Shown: positions 58,681-64,000 of the stretch, piece by piece | How positions within the stretch are numbered: position 1 is the stretch's first letter | Layout of the letters: each line of letters starts with the position of its first letter | From: Neocallimastix lanati (nom. inval.) | Taxonomy: Eukaryota > Neocallimastigomycota > Neocallimastigomycetes > Neocallimastigales > Neocallimastigaceae | Length of the DNA: 64,000 nt | Direction of reading: 5' to 3' | Assembly (NCBI GenBank): GCA_016946835.1 | Contig: JACVTC010000042.1 | Span: forward strand, 662,001 to 726,000 | Notes under the pieces: model-generated | What the model saw: only the letters and a program-made list of their open reading frames with translations | Told to the model about the DNA's origin: nothing | The model's database searches: none | Program-made: the position numbers and the translations under genes

Positions 58681-59465
58681 TTCATTATTTCAAAGAATTC
58701 TTTAATTTAATTAAATATTCATTCATTTTTCATAAAATTAAAATAAGTCATAAATTATTGATTTTTATTCATTAATTTATTAAAGATATTATAATATCTT
58801 TGCAGTAATTATTTATAATAATAAGTAAATAAATATAAAATTAAATTAATTGTAAATTAATTCCAACATAATTCCTCCAACAAAGGTTAAATATAAGTTA
58901 TTATATTATTTATTTTTATACATTTTATCAAAAATAGGTTAAATGTACTTTTTTTTTTTTTTTTTTTTATTATTTTATTTTTAATTATTTTTTTCTATTA
59001 TCTATAATATTTTTATTCTATTAAATTTATTAAATATTGATTTTTTATAATTTAATAATTATAATTATTAATTCAATTATTTTTATTTTATTTTTGAATT
59101 AAATCATATTTTTATAAGCTCATAGAAATTTTATGTAAAGATATTATGTTATTTTTTAGTAAATTAATAAATATTCATTATTTATTAATATAACTTTAAT
59201 TTATGAATTATATAAACATATAATTAAAGAATTTTCTGAAAAAAAAATAAAGTTAAAATTTAAAATAATGATAAATTTTTAAATATTTAATGTGATATAT
59301 TATTAATTTATAACTTTATTTTTTTCAGAGAATTCTTTAATCTATACATTTATTTTTCATAAATTAAAGTCAAATTTAAATATTGATAAAAATTTAAATA
59401 TTTAATATGACATGAAATATAAATATAAACTTTAATTATTAATAAATTAAATTTATTAATAAATA
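58681..59465. other. AT-rich spacer
   Basis: No gene visible. There are inverted stretches around AGAATTCTTTAAT at 58694-58706 and 59330-59342 with nearby CATTTTTCATAAA and similar words, so an old direct or inverted duplication is likely. A 22-base T run is near 58950. Confidence 0.5.
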
Positions 59466-60835
59466 CATAAAATAAATTAAAATGTAATATGATAAAATTA
59501 ACTCAACTAAATTATAAAATAATTTTCTGCAATTATAATAATAAAAGATCAGCAATTATATATGACGACAACGAAAAGAGGATTGCTAATATTATAAGTT
59601 ATAACACAAATACTTTTAAAATATGGATATCTACTACTAAATTTAATTTTAATAAATATGAAAGTTCGGTAAGTGGTATTGAAATTAACACTTATTACTC
59701 CACTTAGAACAAACCAAGAACTAGATTTATGGCATAGATGATTTGACTAGTTCAATGTAAATCAAATCAAAAGCAAACTGTGTTAAAATCTTCAACTTAT
59801 TCTCATAGTCCTACATGAACTAATTCAAAACTAAAAAGTAAGCCATTCAAATTAACTTTTAATAAATCCAAGTATACTTTCCAACTATGACACATAGACC
59901 TTGTCGGTCCACTCCCTGAATCAATTTTTGGAAATCGTTATTTCCTTACCATTTCTTGATGACTACTCCAGATTTGGATAGACTTTATATTTTTAAAAAA
60001 ATAAAAATGCCACCTTTTAGTTCCTTCTATCTTTGGTTTAACATATTTAAAAAACAATTTAATACTCGAATCAAACCAATCCGTTCTGGCAATGGTACCG
60101 AATTCGTTAATCAGAAATTCAATGATTTCTGCAAGAACTTTGGAATTAATCAACAATTAACTGTCCCTTATAACCTACAATCTAACGGGCCCACCGAAAG
60201 ATTAAGCGACGCTTCCATGTATTCAGCTAAAGCTATGCTAAATGTTGCTAAATTGAGCCATCAATTTTAGGAAGATGCAACATCTACGCAGCAAATCATA
60301 TACATAATATTATTTCCCATAAAGGAATCAATGGTAAGATTCCTTTTGAAATTATTTTTAAAATCCAAAGTAGATTATTCAAATCTACATGTTTTTTGGA
60401 GGTAAATTTTTTTCTTTTTTGTTCCAAAATCTCATGGAGGAAAGTTCGATAATAACTCATTACCAGGAATTTTTCTTGTGCACATCGACAACTCTGAAGC
60501 ATTTAAAATCTTAGATACTACTAATAACAAAAATTATTTTCTCCCGTACAATCAAGTTCTTTTTTTTTTAATTCACTCAAGGTAACTTTTACCTTTAACA
60601 AATGTCATCCTTCTCTTTCTAATTTTTATACCATGTCACGAAATCAGGGGGAAATAATACTTATTTCTCTAACAATAGTTATGACCTAAGCTCCAATATC
60701 AATTATGATAATCAAAACTTCTTTTTCAATGACCTATACCAACCATGTCAAAGTTCAGCAAATCAATATACAACACAATGCAATAATTCAATTTATTCAA
60801 AAAAAATATCAACAATTCAAAAATTAACTTAAAAA
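59466..60835 (+). mobile_element. Ty1/copia fossil, integrase region
   Basis: The plus strand reads MIKLTQLNYKIIFCNYNNKR (end of protease to GAG-pre-integrase), IDLVGPLPES with the first integrase Asp, TRIKPIRSGNGTEFVNQKFN with the second region and QSNGPTERLSDASMYSAKAM with the Glu region, then decayed text toward the reverse transcriptase. It is badly broken, with more than ten breaks, and ends in an Asn-coding repeat. It looks old. Confidence 0.8.
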
Positions 60836-60839
60836 TCAA

Positions 60840-60959
60840 TCACAAAAAAAAAAAAAAAAAATAACAAAAAACAATAAAATAATTGATAATGAAAGCATTA
60901 TTAATATTAATAGCAATCATAACAATAATAATAATTGAAATCATAACAATAATAATAAC

Positions 60960-60990
<31 letters not shown>

Positions 60991-61075
60991 GCATTAACAA
61001 TAACTTAATTATTAATGATATTGAAAGTAGTTATAATAATAATATCAATAAAAATACACAAATCACAAACAATAA
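60840..61075. repeat. AAT/AAC trinucleotide repeats (Asn-rich remnant)
   Basis: Mostly AAT and AAC triplets, for example 60955-60990, read as poly-Asn on the plus strand. Such Asn tracts lie between integrase and reverse transcriptase in AT-rich copia elements, so this is probably the tail of that fossil. Confidence 0.7.
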
Positions 61076-61350
61076 TTGTAAAACAAAAAATATAGATTAA
61101 AATCACCATCATCAATATTAATTTCATTGTCAAATTTTTCATTTCTATAAAAACATCCATCTAAAATATCATCGCCAAATAATATATATTTTTTACTATG
61201 TTTGCTACAAATATATACTTCTGTGCAACTTTTAGCAACTAAATATGCTCCTTCTTCAGTTTTATTTAAATCAAGATATTTACCTTTATCATTAGAACAA
61301 AAACTGTAATTTATTAATAAAATAATTACAGTAATAAATAATGATTTCAT
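61063..61350 (-). CDS. Small secreted Cys-containing protein
   Basis: A 95-residue protein from the ATG at 61350. Residues 1-19 (MKSLFITVIILLINYSFCSN) form a good signal peptide. The mature part has Cys pairs in SCTEVYICSK and DGCFY, with acidic stretches (NEINIDDGDF), and ends YNYCL. It resembles short secreted or repeated ectodomain pieces of anaerobic gut fungi, which occur in large paralogous sets; no enzyme motif is seen. Its 3' end touches the Asn-triplet tail of the copia fossil, so the gene may be shortened by that element. It is transcribed away from the 61.6-62.5 kb gene across 268 bases. It could also be a first exon. Confidence 0.6.
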   Translation of the reverse strand: MKSLFITVIILLINYSFCSNDKGKYLDLNKTEEGAYLVAKSCTEVYICSKHSKKYILFGDDILDGCFYRNEKFDNEINIDDGDFNLYFLFYNYCL

Positions 61351-61618
61351 TTTGAGTAATTTATATAATAAATTATTTTTTTTTTTTTTGTTTTTTAAAT
61401 TAAATTATAAAAAAATCATTTTATAAAAATAAATTCTATTATTTTTTAACATATTAAAATAAAAATATATATAATTATATAATTATATATAATAAAAAAT
61501 ATAAAATATTTTTAATTTATTAACTATAATTTATTTAAAATTAAAAACTATTATATTTTATAATTAATACTTTTTTCCATTTTTTGTTTTTATTATATTT
61601 TTATATATTTAAAATACA
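61351..61618. promoter_or_regulatory. Shared promoter region of two divergent genes
   Basis: 268 bases of A/T-rich DNA between two start codons facing away from each other. It includes T-rich runs (61376-61391, 61559-61600) and a TATATAATTATATAATTATA tract near 61469. A TATATTTAAAATACA lies just before the right ATG. Divergent transcription from this interval is inferred from the gene layout. Confidence 0.5.
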
Positions 61619-62458
61619 ATGTATATTAAACCTTTAAAATATTATTTATTTATAATATTAATTTTTATTATTAATATTCCAATTACATATTCTTATAAAT
61701 TAAATAATAAAATTTATTATACTTATGATAATATTACTGATTATAAAAGGTGTGAAAATTTTATATATACTTATGACAAAAATAAAACTTTAAAGAAAAA
61801 AGAAGTATTAAAAATTAAAAATAATGTTAATCTTAGCTATTATTGTAAAAATAATATTTGTGTTGAAGTAAACCGTGAGGCTTTACTTCACTTTGTCGAA
61901 ATTCCAGATGAAAATGGTAATGTAAAAAGATATATTAGTAAATCTTACAGATATGATCAATTAAAATCAACCGAATTATTATATAATATATCTTGTGGAC
62001 ATGATATTATTATCTCTTATAAATGTACTTCTGATTCACAATGTTTAACTAATAAATGTATGGATGGATTTTGCATATTTAATAAAGAAAATCCAACCGA
62101 ATTTTGTACTGATATTTATATTAATCTTTTAATTTTTAGATATTCATATATGCATTGTGGTAAGGCAATAAGTGATATATGTAAAAAAGATAAAGATTGT
62201 GGATCAAAACATTGTGGATTAATAACAGATTTAAAAACTTGGAAAGTAGAGAATTATTGTGGAATGCCACCTGAAGGTCCTTCAGATAGTGATTTCTTTT
62301 TCGGTTTTATAAATTTATTAAAATTTATTATTGCTATATTTATAAGTTTATGTATTTCTTATGTCATTAAATTTATATTAAAACATAAAATAAAAATAAA
62401 TGTATTTTATTTATTTGTATTTTTATTATATCTTTATATTTATTTTTATATATTTTAA
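61619..62458 (+). CDS. Cys-rich secreted/membrane protein with two C-terminal TM segments
   Basis: 279 residues from the ATG at 61619. Residues 8-26 (YYLFIILIFIINIPITYSY) are a signal peptide or anchor. The ectodomain has 14 Cys, in groups such as YYCKNNICVE, CTSDSQCLTNKCMDGFC, MHCGKA and CKKDKDCGSKHCG, arranged like small disulfide knots. The phrase KENPTEFC and the SYMHCGK element recur, to my recollection, in large families of anaerobic gut fungi. After the acidic PSDSD hinge, residues 226-250 and 257-279 are hydrophobic and probably span the membrane. Expected location is the cell surface, ectodomain outside. Role unknown; no catalytic motif. No breaks and a single frame, so it is likely a functional host gene. 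The start is the first in-frame ATG. Confidence 0.85.
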   Translation: MYIKPLKYYLFIILIFIINIPITYSYKLNNKIYYTYDNITDYKRCENFIYTYDKNKTLKKKEVLKIKNNVNLSYYCKNNICVEVNREALLHFVEIPDENGNVKRYISKSYRYDQLKSTELLYNISCGHDIIISYKCTSDSQCLTNKCMDGFCIFNKENPTEFCTDIYINLLIFRYSYMHCGKAISDICKKDKDCGSKHCGLITDLKTWKVENYCGMPPEGPSDSDFFFGFINLLKFIIAIFISLCISYVIKFILKHKIKINVFYLFVFLLYLYIYFYIF

Positions 62459-63846
62459 TTTCCTTGGTATTACAATTATTTTATATTATAACTTTAATAA
62501 TTATATTTAAATAAATAATATAGAATCCACTATATATAAAAATAAATAATTACAAAATAATTGATAAATTATTATTAATTATTATTAAATCCAATAATAA
62601 TTATAAGTAATAATGGAATAATAATTATATATAAGACCCATAACACAAATAACAGACAATCAATTTAAAGAAAATGATTATTTTAATATACAATATATTT
62701 AATGTTTAAAATAATAATTTTTAATATTGATTCAGAGTGTTCATTTAATAAATATTTCAATAATTATTATATTTTAGTAATAAAATATCAATATCTTTAT
62801 TACAATGAAAATTAGATAAAGATATTTATATATGTAATATGATAATGTATTTTCATAATATGAATAATTGTTTTAAAAAAAATATATATTATTGGAAGAT
62901 ATTAAATTCAATATGATAGTTTTCATATAGTAAAAAAATATAAATGTAATCTTTTTTATTTATAACTTAGGGTTGTCACTGTAAAGAACTATCCATATTA
63001 AAAAATAAAAAAAAAAATTGGTATTCGATTTATATTCAATCAATATATTAAAATATTGTATTAAAAAAATTAAATCATTACAATTTTATTAATAATTTTT
63101 TAAATCAATTAAATTTAGATAACAAGTCAAAACAACAAATTGATTATAAAATTATAATTTAGAATAATAATTCTAATTATAATAGAACTAATAATAAATT
63201 TATTAGAATAATTTAAATTATCAAGTAATTTAACTAATTTAAAGAATTTTAACAATTTAAATCAATGTATGTTATCAGCATATTCTGCTTAAAAAATAAA
63301 TTTAACTACCAAATTATAAAATTAAATATTAATATATTAATAAAAATGAAAAAAAAATTAATCTTTTTTTTTAATAAAAAAAATTAAGAATAAATGTAGG
63401 TCATTGAAATAAATCGTGATTTTTATAAAAATATAAAAAAGAAATAAAAACAAAAATAAAATATTATATAATATACATTATATTTTTAAAAATACTTTTT
63501 TTTTTAAAAATATTAATCGATGATTTTATGATAATATAAATAATTTATATATATTATTTTTATGTAAAATATATATTCAAAAAATTATAAATTATTATTT
63601 ATTGTTATCATAAGAAGTATATAAAAAAAAATATTTTAAAGCCTATCAAATTATAATACTAAATAATAAGTAATTAAAAATAATATATAAATGTTTATAA
63701 TATTTTAGTATTTTTGTAAACATTAGATTGCTTTTTAAAATTAATAATAATTTTAACTACATAAAATTATAAAATACATAATATATATATACTAAAATAG
63801 GTATATTTATTTTTTAAATGTATTTTTAATTATTAATAAATAATAA

Positions 63847-63885
<39 letters not shown>

Positions 63886-64000
63886 TAAAGAATATAATTA
63901 AGATAAAATTAATTATTAATTATATATTAATAATTATAATGGATTCCTACTATTAATTACTATTTGACTATTAGTATATTTATAATATCATTATTGCTTA
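62459..64000. other. AT-rich DNA without recognisable features
   Basis: 1.5 kb with many homopolymer A and T runs (for example T/A runs around 63855-63887). No coding frame, tRNA or repeat end was seen on either strand. TAAGAATAAATGTAGGTCATTG near 63385 is the only less A/T-biased word. Confidence 0.7.

Noticed and set aside
1-64000. Mitochondrial or plastid DNA because of extreme A+T
   Set aside because: LTR elements, MULEs, tRNA genes without encoded CCA and secreted proteins indicate nuclear DNA; no organelle gene is present.
1-64000. Dictyostelid slime mould as source
   Set aside because: A/T bias, Asn tracts and tRNA-associated elements would fit, but the Cys-rich protein at 61.6 kb and the style of the MULE and gypsy proteins fit anaerobic gut fungi better. 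Not fully excluded.

Overview
The window looks like a transposon-packed stretch of nuclear DNA from a very AT-rich eukaryote, most probably an anaerobic gut fungus (Neocallimastigomycota). The reasons are long non-coding tracts made almost only of A and T, Ty3/gypsy and Ty1/copia retrotransposons, MULE transposons, eukaryotic-style tRNA genes, and three host-like secreted or lectin-type proteins in a style I associate with these fungi, especially the Cys-rich ectodomain protein at 61.6-62.5 kb. The assignment rests on recognition, not on a search.

Layout. 1-7.6 kb: two MULE DNA transposons lie tail to tail and form a giant interrupted palindrome. They sit in a 0.65-kb LTR whose second, unoccupied copy is at 31.6-32.3 kb. 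7.6-23 kb: a graveyard of solo and partial LTRs of about six families (called A, C, D, E, G and H here), with a broken Ty3/gypsy element at 9.5-12.4 kb. 23.1-30.6 kb: the youngest element, a nearly complete chromodomain-type Ty3/gypsy element on the minus strand with two similar LTRs and clearly higher G+C. 30.6-34.1 kb: more LTRs. 34.1-34.9 kb: a cluster of three tRNA genes, Ser(UGA), Cys(GCA) and Trp(CCA), with retroelement ends 10-13 bp upstream of two of them. 34.9-47.4 kb: LTRs, gypsy and copia fossils, and a GC-richer SINE-like insertion at 45.6-46.0 kb with a 14-bp target duplication. 47.7-50.4 kb: a decayed host gene with bulb-type lectin-like repeats. 50.4-58.0 kb: copia and gypsy fossils on both strands. 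58.0-58.7 kb: a fossil of a family-B DNA polymerase, probably from a large DNA virus, Polinton or linear plasmid. 59.5-61.1 kb: copia fossil. 61.1-62.5 kb: the only apparently intact host protein genes, two divergently transcribed secreted or membrane proteins. 62.5-64 kb: featureless AT-rich DNA.

The main unexpected signals are: (1) LTR family D carries a chain of hairpins whose stems change in sequence between copies while pairing and loops are kept, which looks like selection on a folded RNA; (2) the viral-type polymerase fossil; (3) the SINE-like retroposon; (4) the MULE palindrome, whose 44-bp spacer is inverted relative to the empty site, as recombination between the two MULEs would cause; (5) retroelement ends clustered just upstream of tRNA genes. 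LTR family names are local labels. Retroelements and the polymerase relic are described as fossils only.
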